Position numbers and translations under genes: made by a program. Source: Planctomycetota bacterium (lineage in GTDB: Bacteria; Planctomycetota; UBA1135; UBA2386). From it: 64,000 nt of DNA. Positions 8,449 through 17,766 of this stretch are shown here, one piece after another. A model generated the notes under the pieces. It was not told where the DNA came from. It ran no database searches and saw only the letters and a list, made by a program, of their open reading frames with translations. How positions within the stretch are numbered: the first letter of the stretch is position 1; every line of letters begins with the position of its first letter. The stretch lies in the NCBI GenBank assembly GCA_016235155.1, contig JACRLW010000025.1, positions 1-64,000 of the forward strand, written 5' to 3'.

Positions 8449-8796
8449 TCAGCCTTCTGGTACGAGCGCGACGACGCCGTCACGCTCGACGACGCGGCCG
8501 GCACTGCGCGCACGTTCGAGTACCTGGGCCGAGAGCAAGAGCGATGCGGCGGTCCGCTCGGCGAACCAATTCAGCAGGTCCTCGCGCGTCGTCGCCCCGC
8601 CGAGTCCGGCGAGGACCGCGACCAACGCATCGATGTCCGCCGACTCGCCCCCGCGCGAGAGCGCGTCGAACTCCTCACCAGCGCCGCCGCAGCACGGTTC
8701 GAAGTTGGAACCGCAGATGCTGCACTGCTCGTGACCGTGCACGCGCACGGTGGTGCTCAGCCGGTGGCACGCGGAGCAGCGGACGCGGCGCGCCAT
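8449..8796 (-). CDS. Small zinc-ribbon protein, unknown function
   Basis: 115 residues. The N-terminal ~35 residues carry two Cys pairs, CSACHRL and CSICGSNFEPCC, the layout of a zinc ribbon. The rest is helical (DIDALVAVLAGLGG, LLNWFAERTAASLLLSAQVL) and resembles a winged-helix-like tail. ATG 8796 starts just before the ribbon; the longer ORF overlaps the nfu gene and is rejected. It lies 8 nt downstream of nfu on the same strand, so the two are probably co-transcribed. Function unknown; metal or nucleic-acid binding is inference. Confidence 0.62.
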   Translation of the reverse strand: MARRVRCSACHRLSTTVRVHGHEQCSICGSNFEPCCGGAGEEFDALSRGGESADIDALVAVLAGLGGATTREDLLNWFAERTAASLLLSAQVLERARSAGRVVERDGVVALVPEG

Positions 8797-8804
8797 CGCC
8801 CGGC

Positions 8805-9377
8805 TCACGCCGAGACGACGGCGAGCTCCTCGTCGACTTCTGCCTGGAGGAGATTCTGGATCGCCATCAGCGTCCCGCCGATCGAACTCGGACACGACCC
8901 GCAGGCGCCCTGATAGCGGATGAGCAGCGTCTTGCCGTCGAGACCGAGCACTTCGAGTCCGCCGCCGTCGCCCGCGAGCGCCGGACGGATGCGGTCGTCG
9001 AGCACCGCGTTGATCCGATCCAGCAGCGCCTGCTCGCCGGGGGACAGCGAAACCGTCGTCGGAACGGCTGCGGACACGCCGGGCGCCGCTTGGGCCGCCG
9101 CGTTGCCGTAGGGCGACTCGAAGTCCTCGAGAGCGCGGGTCGTCGCTTCGTGGACGGCGCGCCAGTCGGCGCTCGGCTTCATGCTCACGGTGACGAATCG
9201 ATCGCAGAAGAACAACGTGTCGACACCGTCGATCGCGAACAGCTGCTCGGCGATCGAGAACCCCTTCGCGTCGCTGGACCTGGTGACGCTCTTCGTGCCG
9301 GGCCACAAGAGGGCGTCGACGACGAACTTGAAGGCGTTGGGATTCGGCGTGGGCTGGATGCTGAGGACTGAGACCAT
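8805..9377 (-). CDS. nfu: Nfu-type iron-sulfur cluster scaffold/carrier
   Basis: 190 residues with the two-domain layout of Nfu proteins: an N-terminal Nfu_N domain (residues ~1-90, IQPTPNPNAFKFVVD, LFAIDGVDTLFFCDRFVTVS), a linker, and a C-terminal NifU-like domain with LAGDGGGLEVLGLDGKTL and the cluster-binding CxxC in GACGSCPSS. It carries 4Fe-4S clusters to client apoproteins in the cytosol. Start ATG 9377 (MVSVLSIQ) matches the domain beginning; the 17 residues upstream are unsupported. Paired with the downstream zinc-ribbon gene. Confidence 0.9.
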   Translation of the reverse strand: MVSVLSIQPTPNPNAFKFVVDALLWPGTKSVTRSSDAKGFSIAEQLFAIDGVDTLFFCDRFVTVSMKPSADWRAVHEATTRALEDFESPYGNAAAQAAPGVSAAVPTTVSLSPGEQALLDRINAVLDDRIRPALAGDGGGLEVLGLDGKTLLIRYQGACGSCPSSIGGTLMAIQNLLQAEVDEELAVVSA

Positions 9378-9436
9378 GGCGGCGTGTGGCGAACCCGCTC
9401 GATTAGGGCTCGCGCGGCTCCTCGGCAAGCCGCGGA

Positions 9437-12400
9437 TCAGTGGAGCAGTTCACCGCGCGGGTCGACGGGTCCCGTCGTGAGCCGTGCCGGCTTGTGCATC
9501 CCGCCCGCGCCGACATGGTCGACGACGCGCAGGACGAGCCGATGCCGCCGGCCGGCGGTGAGGTGCGGTCCTAGATCGCAGGTCGTACGGATCAACCAGA
9601 CCGTCTCGCCGGTCGCCGGATCGCCGAAGCGCCCACGCTCTTCGCCATCGGCGTAGAGACGGTAGGAATCGTCGACGCCCTCGAACACGGCGGTGATCGG
9701 CTTGCCGGCCCAGTCCACGGGGACGTCCACGTCGATGCGGTACCACGCGACGCCGTCGTAGTGCGGCACCCCCTGCGCCTCCCAGTGGGCCCCGGCGCGG
9801 ATCGGGCGCCACTCTGCCCCGTCGCCTTCGCCGTCCGACCAGCCGTTCGCGAGTCCGATGTCCTTCGGATCGAGCGCGAGCTGCCACTCCGCGAGGTCGA
9901 GCACGCGCGTGTCGAGTTCGCCCGAGAGTCGCGCGATCGTCGCGGCGGAGAGCGCCCGCCGCGGCGCTTCCCCTTCGACCAAGCACCGCGCCAACTCTTG
10001 TTCGACGTAGCGACCACCCGGCGAATCGCCGGCGAGAGTCGTCGCGGCGAGCCGGCCCTTGCCGACGCGCGTCGTGAATGCGAGCAGCCAGCGGTTCACA
10101 CGATCGACGTCGTGGGTGTCCCAGAAGGCAAGCACGGGATCGACCTCCTCGATGAGTTGGTCGCCGCGCATCGCACGTCCGGTCTCGAGGTCGAAGCTTT
10201 GCAGCTCGAGCAGCATCGCGGCGGGAACGCCGGCGTGGATCGCGTGGGAGGGTGCGATCGGGGCGCCCTTCAGGAACCAGAGTCCGTCGGTGCGCAGGCA
10301 CTGCTTGCGGGCGTCGGCGTGCAGGAGCACGCGTCCCCCGGCTTGGAGGAAGTCGAGCGTGGCGACATCGAGAGTGTCGACGACACGGAGATCGGTCGGT
10401 GCCGTCCACGGCCGGTCCGCGCCGACCCAGAGGTCCCAGGCGTTCGACGCCGGGTGTGAGCCCGTCAGTTCCGCGCGGACGTGGATGCGGTGGGGGAGAG
10501 CGCAAGTGGCGCGAGAGATGTCGATCGCCACTTCGATCCCGTCGGAGACGCCGCACGGATCGCAGCGAACGCCGCCGACGACCGCGGTCGAGGGTGTCGG
10601 TTCGAGTCCCTCGACCGTGACCGTGAGGGTCCGGGCGAGCGGACCGTGTCCGGCGTGCGTCACGCGGAAGCGGAGGGCGCGTGTCGTCGCGTCGAGCAGG
10701 CGCCGGTCGCCGTCGAGGTCGAGGCCGATCAGCGTGTCGCGATGCCAACGCCAGTCGTCGGGGCTCCACTTGGCCTGGCCGAAGTCGTCGAAGACGCCCA
10801 TGCGCGCGGTCGTGAAGTCGCGGACGACCGACAACGTGTAGCCGGCGTCCGGGAGCGTCATGCGCAGGCGCTCGACCTGGTACTTGCGGTTGCGGAGCGC
10901 ATAGGCGCGCGAGTTCGGCACCAAAGCCGCGCGCTCCGCCGCGCCGTACTCCAGTTCGACGAAGTCCGCGAACGCACGCTGCGCCGGCAGGCCGAGCGGC
11001 GCCCACCACGACGCGTCGTCCGTCCCGCGGCGGTCCCACTCCGCGAGGTCGAGCCAGGTGTCCGCCGCGATGCACTCGCCGAGGATCAGCGGCAACGCGC
11101 GGCGTTCGGCGACGAAGCGCCGCAGCTCGTTCAGCTTGCCCGGCCACCACGAGTTGTTGCCGTAGGGATGGTCGTCCCAGAAGTCGTGGATGCGGTGCCA
11201 CGAGATCCACGCGCTGTCGTCGACCAGCAGCGTGTTCGGCACGAGCTCCTTGCAGCGGTCGAAGAGCGCACGCACGACGTCGAGATCCGCCGAGTGGCCG
11301 GTCTCGCAGGTGAGGCTGCGCACGGCGACCGACGGGTGCCCGCGGTCGTAGCGGTGGAGTTCCTCGTACTCCGCGCGCAAGTCGGGAAGGAACTCGGCGG
11401 TGAGCTTCGGATGCCAGGTCGGGTACTCCTGCCAGACGACGAGTCCGATTTCGTCCGCGAGGTCGTAGACGCAGCGCGGCGGCATCCACAGGCAGGCCTT
11501 CACCAGGTTGCAGCCGAGCGCGCGGATCGCTTCGAGCTCCTTCCGCCATCGCACCGGGTCGTCCGACGGCGCGAAGCGCGGCGCGTCGTAGCCCCAATGG
11601 AGCATGCCGCGCAGTTGGAGCGGTTCGCCGTTCCAGAGCAGAGTGGTGCCGCGCTGTCCCACGGAGCGGAAGCCGGTACGAAGATCGAGTTCGTCGAGCA
11701 GCGCGCCGTCGGTGACGTCGAGCAACTCGCAGACGACGCGGTAGAGGTTGGGATGGCCCGGGGACCACGGACGGATGTCGGCTGGGGCGAGGAGTTCGAG
11801 CTTCGGCGTGAGCACCGACTCGCCGCTCGCGACGCGAAGTTCGCCACGGACGAGTTCGCGCGCACCGTCGCGGAGCGACACGCGCAAGCGGACGTCCCGC
11901 GGCGACGGACCGGGCAGGATGGGGAGTTCCACGCGGAGCACGGGCCCGCGATCGGTGAGCTCGCCGAACGCGAACGCGAGCTCGGCATCGAGGACGGGCG
12001 CGACGTCGCTCGTCAGTTCGACGGGCCGCCACAACCCGCCGAAGTGGGGTTGGATGACCGGCAGGAATCCCTGCGTGTTGTGGCCCACGCGTTCGTCGAC
12101 CCGGATCTCGAGGCGGTGCTCGGCGTCGTCAGACAGTGGCAGCTCGACGCGGAACGGGGTCCAGGCTCCGAGGTGACGGCCGAGTTCCACGCCGTCCAGG
12201 AAGACCGTTGCCGCCGTCGCCGCGGCGTGCGCGAGCAGGCGGTGACGTCCCGGCCCGGGAGCCTGCACGGTGCGCCGGTACCAGGCGACGCCGTCGAAAC
12301 GCGGCCCGAGTTCGTCCTCGAAGGTGTGGGGGACTCGCACCTTGCGCCACCCTTCGGTCGGCCGCTCGCCCGCGATCGTCTCGGGAGCGAACTCCCAGTC

Positions 12401-12481
12401 GTCGGCGAGCGGCGTGCGCGATTGCGCGGCGAGCGTCGTGCTCAGCGCGAGCACGCTCCATGCGAGGCGACGGAAGATCAT
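9437..12481 (-). CDS. Secreted glycoside hydrolase family 2 protein
   Basis: 1014 residues with a Sec signal peptide (LAWSVLALSTTLAAQ). GH2 architecture: an N-terminal jelly-roll sugar-binding domain (VRVPHTFEDELG, GVAWYRRTV), an immunoglobulin-like domain, then a TIM barrel (LRGMLHWGYDAPRFA, LGCNLVKACLWMPP). The likely acid/base is Glu393 in TCETGHS and the nucleophile Glu469 in LGECIAADTW; they are 76 residues apart, the same spacing as Glu461/Glu537 of LacZ. A further C-terminal jelly-roll (GVAWYRIDVDVP) closes the chain. It probably removes beta-linked sugars from an exogenous glycan in the periplasm or outside. Substrate unknown. Confidence 0.88.
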   Translation of the reverse strand: MIFRRLAWSVLALSTTLAAQSRTPLADDWEFAPETIAGERPTEGWRKVRVPHTFEDELGPRFDGVAWYRRTVQAPGPGRHRLLAHAAATAATVFLDGVELGRHLGAWTPFRVELPLSDDAEHRLEIRVDERVGHNTQGFLPVIQPHFGGLWRPVELTSDVAPVLDAELAFAFGELTDRGPVLRVELPILPGPSPRDVRLRVSLRDGARELVRGELRVASGESVLTPKLELLAPADIRPWSPGHPNLYRVVCELLDVTDGALLDELDLRTGFRSVGQRGTTLLWNGEPLQLRGMLHWGYDAPRFAPSDDPVRWRKELEAIRALGCNLVKACLWMPPRCVYDLADEIGLVVWQEYPTWHPKLTAEFLPDLRAEYEELHRYDRGHPSVAVRSLTCETGHSADLDVVRALFDRCKELVPNTLLVDDSAWISWHRIHDFWDDHPYGNNSWWPGKLNELRRFVAERRALPLILGECIAADTWLDLAEWDRRGTDDASWWAPLGLPAQRAFADFVELEYGAAERAALVPNSRAYALRNRKYQVERLRMTLPDAGYTLSVVRDFTTARMGVFDDFGQAKWSPDDWRWHRDTLIGLDLDGDRRLLDATTRALRFRVTHAGHGPLARTLTVTVEGLEPTPSTAVVGGVRCDPCGVSDGIEVAIDISRATCALPHRIHVRAELTGSHPASNAWDLWVGADRPWTAPTDLRVVDTLDVATLDFLQAGGRVLLHADARKQCLRTDGLWFLKGAPIAPSHAIHAGVPAAMLLELQSFDLETGRAMRGDQLIEEVDPVLAFWDTHDVDRVNRWLLAFTTRVGKGRLAATTLAGDSPGGRYVEQELARCLVEGEAPRRALSAATIARLSGELDTRVLDLAEWQLALDPKDIGLANGWSDGEGDGAEWRPIRAGAHWEAQGVPHYDGVAWYRIDVDVPVDWAGKPITAVFEGVDDSYRLYADGEERGRFGDPATGETVWLIRTTCDLGPHLTAGRRHRLVLRVVDHVGAGGMHKPARLTTGPVDPRGELLH

Positions 12482-12489
12482 CGCCCCGC

Positions 12490-12495
12490 ATGGTA
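12490..12495 (-). promoter_or_regulatory. Possible -10 element (TACCAT) 8 nt before the GH2 start
   Basis: On the minus strand GCTACCAT ends 8 nt before ATG 12481. Transcription would begin almost at the start codon, giving a nearly leaderless message. Same spacing as before several other genes here. Inferred. Confidence 0.35.
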
Positions 12496-12519
12496 GCGGT
12501 CACCCGGTCGTGCTCGGTC

Positions 12520-14874
12520 CTACCGGTTGTGCGGATAGAGGAACGGCGCCACGTAGTACCACTTGTTCCAACGGAGATCGTCGGACACCGGTTGCGGGTA
12601 GAGCTTGGCGAGCTGCCACGCGATGCGATCGCGGGTCGCCGCAGTTCGCGCGTAGTCGCCCATCAGAGAGAGCCCCGCGACGAACATGGAGTTGACGCTG
12701 CCCAACGGCTCGCCAGGGAGCACTGCGCCGTATGCCGGGTCGGCGTCGCGGTAGTTGGCGGGAACGTGCTGCCCGTCGACACGCAAGGGCGTCGCATAGC
12801 GGATCGAGTCGACGGTGTACTGCCCGGTGCGCGGATTGGTGTAGTTGCTGACCCAGGAGTAATCGATGGCAACCACGACGTCCTCCGCGATGTCGAGCGC
12901 CTCCGTGGATCCGAACCAGCGATAGGCCCCGAGATAACCGAGCATCACCGAGCCCATCTGCCAGGCCGCGCAGGTGGTCGTGTTCGGCCCGACCCCATTG
13001 CGGGGGTCATAGCTCTGCTCGAACAGCGGGCGGCCGGGATGATCACGCCAGCGCTGCGTGTTGACGATCTCGCGGATGCGGCGGTTGGCGTAGTCCTTCG
13101 TCGCGGCGTCGCCGGTTGCGAGGTAGGCCTGCACGAAGCCGACCATTGCCCAACCCTCGGCTCGTGCCGGCTGCACGTAGGCGCTCCAGTAGCCGGTGAG
13201 GCGCATGGCACTCTTGAGGCTCTGACCGATCTGACGGAGTTCCTCGCGCGCCCAATGGTCACCGGACACGGTCCAGTAATCGAAGAGCAGGTCGGTGGTC
13301 CAGTGCTCCATGTCGTACCCGTAGAAGCCGTGGTTCCGGAAGTCGACGCGCGTCCGGAGTTGCGGGTACGGGTCGTTGCGATACAGAGCGCGCCGGCCGA
13401 GGCTCTCCCTCGAGATGTCCGAGGTGTTCGGGTTCATCACCATCGGGATCCACAGGCAGAGATCCTGTTCGGCACCCACCGTGAGTCCGTAGAGGTGGTA
13501 CGGGCGGACGGCTTGGACCCAGCCCTTGCACTCCAGGACGACCATGAGGTCGCGGGAGCGGGCCTGGACCGCATGCGCGAGGTCCGCGCCGAGGGGTCCA
13601 TTGCGTGGCGTGCCCGTCGTGTGGGTGTCGGGAACGTCGCCGAAGTCGCCCCAGGTGCCGAAGTGCCCGCCGTTCAGCCAGCGGTCGTACTCTTCCGCAG
13701 CGCGAGTCGCCGCGTCGGCCGGACCGTCGATCGGACCGCCATGAAGTCCGAGGCCCGCCGACTTCTGGCAGGTCGGCAGGTCGCAGATCGGATAGAGGGG
13801 CGCCGTGACGCGCGCCGTGAAGCTCGTCTGCCAGCGTCGCTTGACCTCATCCGTGGCACCCGGGTGCTGGACGCGCAGATGGAAGCGGTACCGACGGGTC
13901 TGGCAGTCGTCGAAGTGGGTGTCCGTCATCGTACGAAACCGGACCCACTCGCCCTCGACGACCGGCGCCTGGATCTCGTTCCACTCCGGACGGTATGCCC
14001 TCACCTCGTCCGCGCCTTTCACGAGCAACGACGCCTCGTTCACGTCGACGCCGCCCAACACGTAGAGGTTCGGGTCCGTGCTGCCGGCCGGGTTGTCGGC
14101 GCCGTGGTAGTCGTCGCCGAGGATCCAGTCGACGGTCACAGAGGGGATGTCGCGGAACTCGTACACGTAGAACGTCGACGTGAGGAAGTCGCGCGTGATG
14201 CCGCCCGTGCCCGTCTTGTAGTGATAGAGCCGCTTCCGCGTGACCCGGACGAGCGGAGTCTCGCTGAGGACCGCGCCGCCCAGGACCGTGGTCTGGGCCT
14301 CATAGGCGTTGTTGTTGATGTCGCGCACACGGGGTCGCACGAACAGCCGATCGCCGAATTGCGCGAGCCACTCGTTCGGCGTGAACGATCCCACCAGCGG
14401 CGTGACGTCACGGACGACGTCGTACGACTTCGTCTCGCTCGGCGCGAAGTCGTCGGTGAACTGGGCTTGCGCGACGCGCACCGTTCCGTCCGGCCAGGTC
14501 TGCATCGGCATCCAGGCGGTCGCACGACCGCTGACGCCGACGTTGTCCAGGTTCGCGATCATGCCGATCGGGAACAGGACACTGGCAAGCACGGTGTCGG
14601 TGCGAGTGTCGGTCGACACGCTCTGCACGTCGAAACGCGGCGTGATCACGAGGCGCTGGCCCGTGCCGCCCCCGCCACCACCACCGCCACCGCCGCCACC
14701 ACCACCACCCCCGCCACCGCCCCCCGTGCCGCCGCCCGACGGACTCGAGCCGCCGCCGCAGGCCGAGAGGCACGCAAGCGCGACGCCGATCGCGGCGCGC
14801 AGCGCGCCCGAACGATGAGAATGGCCGTCGAATCGCGACGCCCTGGTCGAGCCTTGCTGTGTGCAGTCTTGCAT
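12520..14874 (-). CDS. Lipoprotein with poly-Gly linker and toroid-like domain, possibly PcRGLX/YetA-like
   Basis: 784 residues. The start at 14874 is decided by AGGAGG 6 nt upstream; ATG 14880 lies directly on the SD. A signal peptide ends in the lipobox LSAC, then a serine/glycine spacer with a run of about two dozen Gly. The next domain (RATAWMPMQTWPDGTVRVAQ) resembles the N-terminal part of PcRGLX/YetA-like exo-rhamnogalacturonan-lyase-related proteins. The C-terminal ~400 residues look like an alpha-helical toroid (AYLATGDAATKDYANRRI). A role in uptake or breakdown of acidic polysaccharide, beside GH2, is plausible but unproven. Confidence 0.6.
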   Translation of the reverse strand: MQDCTQQGSTRASRFDGHSHRSGALRAAIGVALACLSACGGGSSPSGGGTGGGGGGGGGGGGGGGGGGGGTGQRLVITPRFDVQSVSTDTRTDTVLASVLFPIGMIANLDNVGVSGRATAWMPMQTWPDGTVRVAQAQFTDDFAPSETKSYDVVRDVTPLVGSFTPNEWLAQFGDRLFVRPRVRDINNNAYEAQTTVLGGAVLSETPLVRVTRKRLYHYKTGTGGITRDFLTSTFYVYEFRDIPSVTVDWILGDDYHGADNPAGSTDPNLYVLGGVDVNEASLLVKGADEVRAYRPEWNEIQAPVVEGEWVRFRTMTDTHFDDCQTRRYRFHLRVQHPGATDEVKRRWQTSFTARVTAPLYPICDLPTCQKSAGLGLHGGPIDGPADAATRAAEEYDRWLNGGHFGTWGDFGDVPDTHTTGTPRNGPLGADLAHAVQARSRDLMVVLECKGWVQAVRPYHLYGLTVGAEQDLCLWIPMVMNPNTSDISRESLGRRALYRNDPYPQLRTRVDFRNHGFYGYDMEHWTTDLLFDYWTVSGDHWAREELRQIGQSLKSAMRLTGYWSAYVQPARAEGWAMVGFVQAYLATGDAATKDYANRRIREIVNTQRWRDHPGRPLFEQSYDPRNGVGPNTTTCAAWQMGSVMLGYLGAYRWFGSTEALDIAEDVVVAIDYSWVSNYTNPRTGQYTVDSIRYATPLRVDGQHVPANYRDADPAYGAVLPGEPLGSVNSMFVAGLSLMGDYARTAATRDRIAWQLAKLYPQPVSDDLRWNKWYYVAPFLYPHNR
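14665..14726. repeat. Low-complexity GGN codon run encoding a poly-Gly linker
   Basis: About 60 bases of CCACCACC/CCGCC-type sequence on the plus strand encode the Gly-rich spacer after the lipobox of the minus-strand lipoprotein. Codons are mixed GGT/GGC/GGG, so it is not a perfect microsatellite. It keeps frame. Confidence 0.85.
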
Positions 14875-15017
14875 CGTCATCCTCCTGGTTTCGTCGAAGT
14901 CCCGGGCACTGTTTCGGCAGACGCGGTCGGTTGCTGGATGACGGCACGACAGGTCGGTTGGAATCGCGTCCTCGATCGGGAGTCGCTCCACGAGCGGGCG
15001 GTGCCACGGTCCGCCGG

Positions 15018-16556
15018 TCACTCGCGCCTTCCGTCCCGATCCAAGCCATGCGCCGGGAGGAGCTGGGCTTGCAAGTGCTCGAGGAATGCCTCCGTCCCCA
15101 GTTCTCGGCCGGTGCCCGCGATCAGGAGTTCACGGGGCGTGAGGGTCGCGCCCGGTGAATGCACACGCCGTCGCAACCAGGAGAGCAGCGGCCCGAACTC
15201 GCCGGCCGCGAACGCGGCGTCGAGGTCGCCGAGTTCGGCGCGCGCGCTCGCCATCCACTGCGCGGCGGCGAGGTTGCCGAGGGTGTAGGTCGGGAAGTAG
15301 CCGAACAGGCCAGCCGACCAATGGACGTCCTGTAGGCAGCCGGAGCGGTCGTCGGGCACGAGGACACCGAGCACCTCCTTGTAGAGCGCGTTCCAACGCC
15401 CGGGCAGGTCGGCGACGGACAGGCTGCCGTCGAGCAATTCCTGCTCGATCGCAAAGCGGATCGCGACGTGCAGATCGTAGGTCGCCTCGTCGGCGTCGAC
15501 GCGGATCAACGACGGTTCGACGCGCCATGCGGCATGCGCGAGCGCTGCCGCCGAGTGCACGCGCTCGCTCGTGCCCGCGTGGCGGCGCAAGCGCGGCGCA
15601 CACCATTCCCAGAACGCGGCGCTGCGGCCGACGTGGTTCTCCCACAGTCGACTCTGGCTCTCGTGGATGCCGAGCGACGCGGCCTGTCCCGCGGGCAGCC
15701 CGGCCGCCGTGACGGACAGTCCCTGTTCGTAGAGCCCGTGACCGACTTCGTGGATGGTCGAGTAGAGCGCGTCGAAGAGATCGCACTCGTGAAAGCGCGT
15801 CGTGATGCGTACGTCGTTCGCGTGAGTCCCGCTCGTGAACGGGTGCGAAGAACGGTCGAGACGTCCCCGCGCGAAATCGAAACCGAGCGCTCTCGCGACT
15901 TCGTTCACGAACGCCTCCTGCGCGGCGATCGGCACGGGCACGCGGCGAGCCGAGTCGTCGGGTCGTCGCGGTGACGCGACGCAGCGCCGGACGAGTGCCG
16001 TCTGCCGCGGCACGAGATCCGCGAACAACGCACGGAGCTCGCGTGCGCGGACCCCGGGTTCGAAGTCCTCGGCGAGTGCGTCCCAGGTCTCGCCGCCTGC
16101 CGGCGTTCCGAATGCGGCAGCTTTCGCGCGCGCAAGTCCGACCAGCCGTTCGAGCCAGGGCCGGAACGCCGGGAAGTCGTTCGCGGCGCGTGCGGCCGCC
16201 CAGTGCGACTGCGCGTTCGCCTCGACGAACGCGCACTCCGCCACGAGGGCGGAAGGGAGCTTCCGCTTGCGATCGATTCGCCGCCGTAACTCCCTGAGGC
16301 TCGCGCGCTGCACCTCGGTCGCACCGCCCGCCCGCGCGATCTCCTCGCTCGCCGTCAGGTCATCGTCGAGGGCCGGGTCGATGCTGCGTTCGTGGCTCAA
16401 CCGTGCGAGCAGCGCCTGGGCGTCGGCCCGTTGCGCGAGTCCTTGCTCGGGCATGCCGACCTCGCGATCCCAGGCGAGAAGGTCCGAGGACGCGTCCAGG
16501 AGGTGGATCTCGCGCAGTCGGGCGACGAGGCGAGCCCAGGCGGTGTCGAACGTCAT
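15018..16556 (-). CDS. Carboxypeptidase Taq-type metallopeptidase (family M32)
   Basis: 512 residues, the usual M32 length. This cytosolic zinc carboxypeptidase removes C-terminal residues from peptides. The zinc motif HEVGH is in STIHEVGHGLYEQG, followed by the family block LGIHESQSRLWENHVGRS, with Glu as third ligand. The C-terminal family blocks DVHWSAGLFGYFPTYTLGN and RVDADEATYDLHVAIRF are also present. Start ATG 16556 (MTFDTAW) gives the typical N terminus. No signal peptide. The gene stands between the lipoprotein and the divergent HtrA gene. Confidence 0.93.
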   Translation of the reverse strand: MTFDTAWARLVARLREIHLLDASSDLLAWDREVGMPEQGLAQRADAQALLARLSHERSIDPALDDDLTASEEIARAGGATEVQRASLRELRRRIDRKRKLPSALVAECAFVEANAQSHWAAARAANDFPAFRPWLERLVGLARAKAAAFGTPAGGETWDALAEDFEPGVRARELRALFADLVPRQTALVRRCVASPRRPDDSARRVPVPIAAQEAFVNEVARALGFDFARGRLDRSSHPFTSGTHANDVRITTRFHECDLFDALYSTIHEVGHGLYEQGLSVTAAGLPAGQAASLGIHESQSRLWENHVGRSAAFWEWCAPRLRRHAGTSERVHSAAALAHAAWRVEPSLIRVDADEATYDLHVAIRFAIEQELLDGSLSVADLPGRWNALYKEVLGVLVPDDRSGCLQDVHWSAGLFGYFPTYTLGNLAAAQWMASARAELGDLDAAFAAGEFGPLLSWLRRRVHSPGATLTPRELLIAGTGRELGTEAFLEHLQAQLLPAHGLDRDGRRE

Positions 16557-16657
16557 CGGGTGGGTGGGCGGCGGCGAACGGCGTCGATACGCGGTGCGCC
16601 TCGACGGAGGGCGGACCACTATGCCGGGAGCGGATGTCCCCGGCGCGAGTCGGTCGA

Positions 16658-16663
16658 TAGAGT
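16658..16663 (+). promoter_or_regulatory. Possible -10 element (TAGAGT) 8 nt before the htrA-like start
   Basis: TCGATAGAGTGCGCGC precedes GTG 16672 by 8 nt. If this is the -10, the mRNA would be leaderless or almost so, which also supports choosing GTG 16672 rather than ATG 16621. Inferred. Confidence 0.35.
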
Positions 16664-16671
16664 GCGCGCTC

Positions 16672-17766
16672 GTGCGTCCGGCTCGTCCAGCCTGGCTTGC
16701 GTGGTTCACGCTCGGTCCGCTCTTCGTGGCGACGGGTGCCGCGTGCGGTTTCCTTCTCCGCCCGATGGCCGTGCCCGCCCCGAGCCCGGTCCAGGAGACC
16801 GCGCGGATCACCGGCGTGCCGAGCCTCGCGCCGATCGTCGAGCGAGTGCGAGATGCGGTGGTCGGAATCCGCGCGGTCCAGATTCCCGGCGCGGGCGCGC
16901 CGGCGGCGGATGCGCACGAGGTGCAGGACGGCGAGACCCGCGGCACCGGATTCCTCTTCGATCCCGCCGGCCTGGTGCTCACGGCCCACCATCTCGTCGT
17001 CGCAGCTCAGCGGATCGAGGTCGAGGTCGCCGGCGCGGGAACGCTCGCCGCGACGCTGGTGGGCGACGATGCCTCGACCGATCTCGCGGTTCTGCGCATC
17101 GACGCGCCGCCGGGTCCGCTGCCGTGTGTCGCCATCGCGACGACCGACGACGTGCAGCAGGGTGATTGGATCTTCACCATCGGCAACCCGCTGAGCTTCA
17201 AGCGCACCGTCGGCGCGGGGGTCGTCGGCTACGTCGGTCGCCACCTGCTGCACGACGGCCTACCGGTCACCAACGAGTACCTCCAATACAGCGCTCCCGT
17301 ACACGCCGGTTCGTCGGGCAGCCCGGTCTTCGATCTCCATGGGCGCGTGATCGGCGTCACGACGCGCGCTGCGGTCGACGGTGACGGCCTCGGGTTCGCC
17401 GTCGGCGGTCGCACGATCCGCAACGTGCTCTCGGCGATGGAACGCGACGCGGGTCGTGTGCGCCGGGCGCGCCTCGGCATCGCATTTCGCGAGCGGGTTC
17501 CCGAGCGTGGTTCTGTCCTGATCGAAGTGACCCAGGTCGCGAAGGGACAGCCGGCCGAGCGAGCAGGGCTGCGCGTCGGAGACGTCATCCGCTCGCTCGA
17601 TTCGCAGCCGCTGGCGAGCGCGTTCGACTTCTATGACCGCGTGACCTGGTCGGAACCGGGCCGCGAGGTCCTCCTCGGCGTCGAACGGGAGGGTCGAGTG
17701 CTCGGGCCTCTCGCCGTCGCCCTCGGCGAACTCGGTCCGCGCGACCCCGGCTCGCAGCCGCAATGA
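16672..17766 (+). CDS. Membrane-anchored HtrA/DegP-type serine protease with PDZ domain
   Basis: 364 residues from GTG 16672. An N-terminal signal-anchor (LAWFTLGPLFVATGAACGFLL) is followed by a trypsin-like domain with the triad His107 (TAHHLVV), Asp137 (TDLAVLR) and Ser215 (AGSSGSPVF, GSSGSP replacing the usual GNSGGP). One PDZ domain (residues ~275-350, KGQPAERAGLRVGDVIRSLD) ends the protein. HtrA proteases degrade or refold damaged envelope proteins in the periplasm. The stop overlaps ATG 17763 of a histidine-kinase-like gene (ATGA), suggesting a joint stress-related role. Confidence 0.9.
   Translation: MRPARPAWLAWFTLGPLFVATGAACGFLLRPMAVPAPSPVQETARITGVPSLAPIVERVRDAVVGIRAVQIPGAGAPAADAHEVQDGETRGTGFLFDPAGLVLTAHHLVVAAQRIEVEVAGAGTLAATLVGDDASTDLAVLRIDAPPGPLPCVAIATTDDVQQGDWIFTIGNPLSFKRTVGAGVVGYVGRHLLHDGLPVTNEYLQYSAPVHAGSSGSPVFDLHGRVIGVTTRAAVDGDGLGFAVGGRTIRNVLSAMERDAGRVRRARLGIAFRERVPERGSVLIEVTQVAKGQPAERAGLRVGDVIRSLDSQPLASAFDFYDRVTWSEPGREVLLGVEREGRVLGPLAVALGELGPRDPGSQPQ

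Noticed and set aside
14660-14740. CCACC/CCGCC-rich run as a possible CRISPR array or microsatellite
   Set aside because: No repeat-spacer structure; it is simply the codon run for a poly-Gly linker in an intact reading frame.
10481-15288. Long plus-strand ORFs (671 and 1050 codons) opposite the GH2 and lipoprotein genes
   Set aside because: Low-complexity Arg/Ala/Val composition without domains, and antisense to recognisable secreted proteins.
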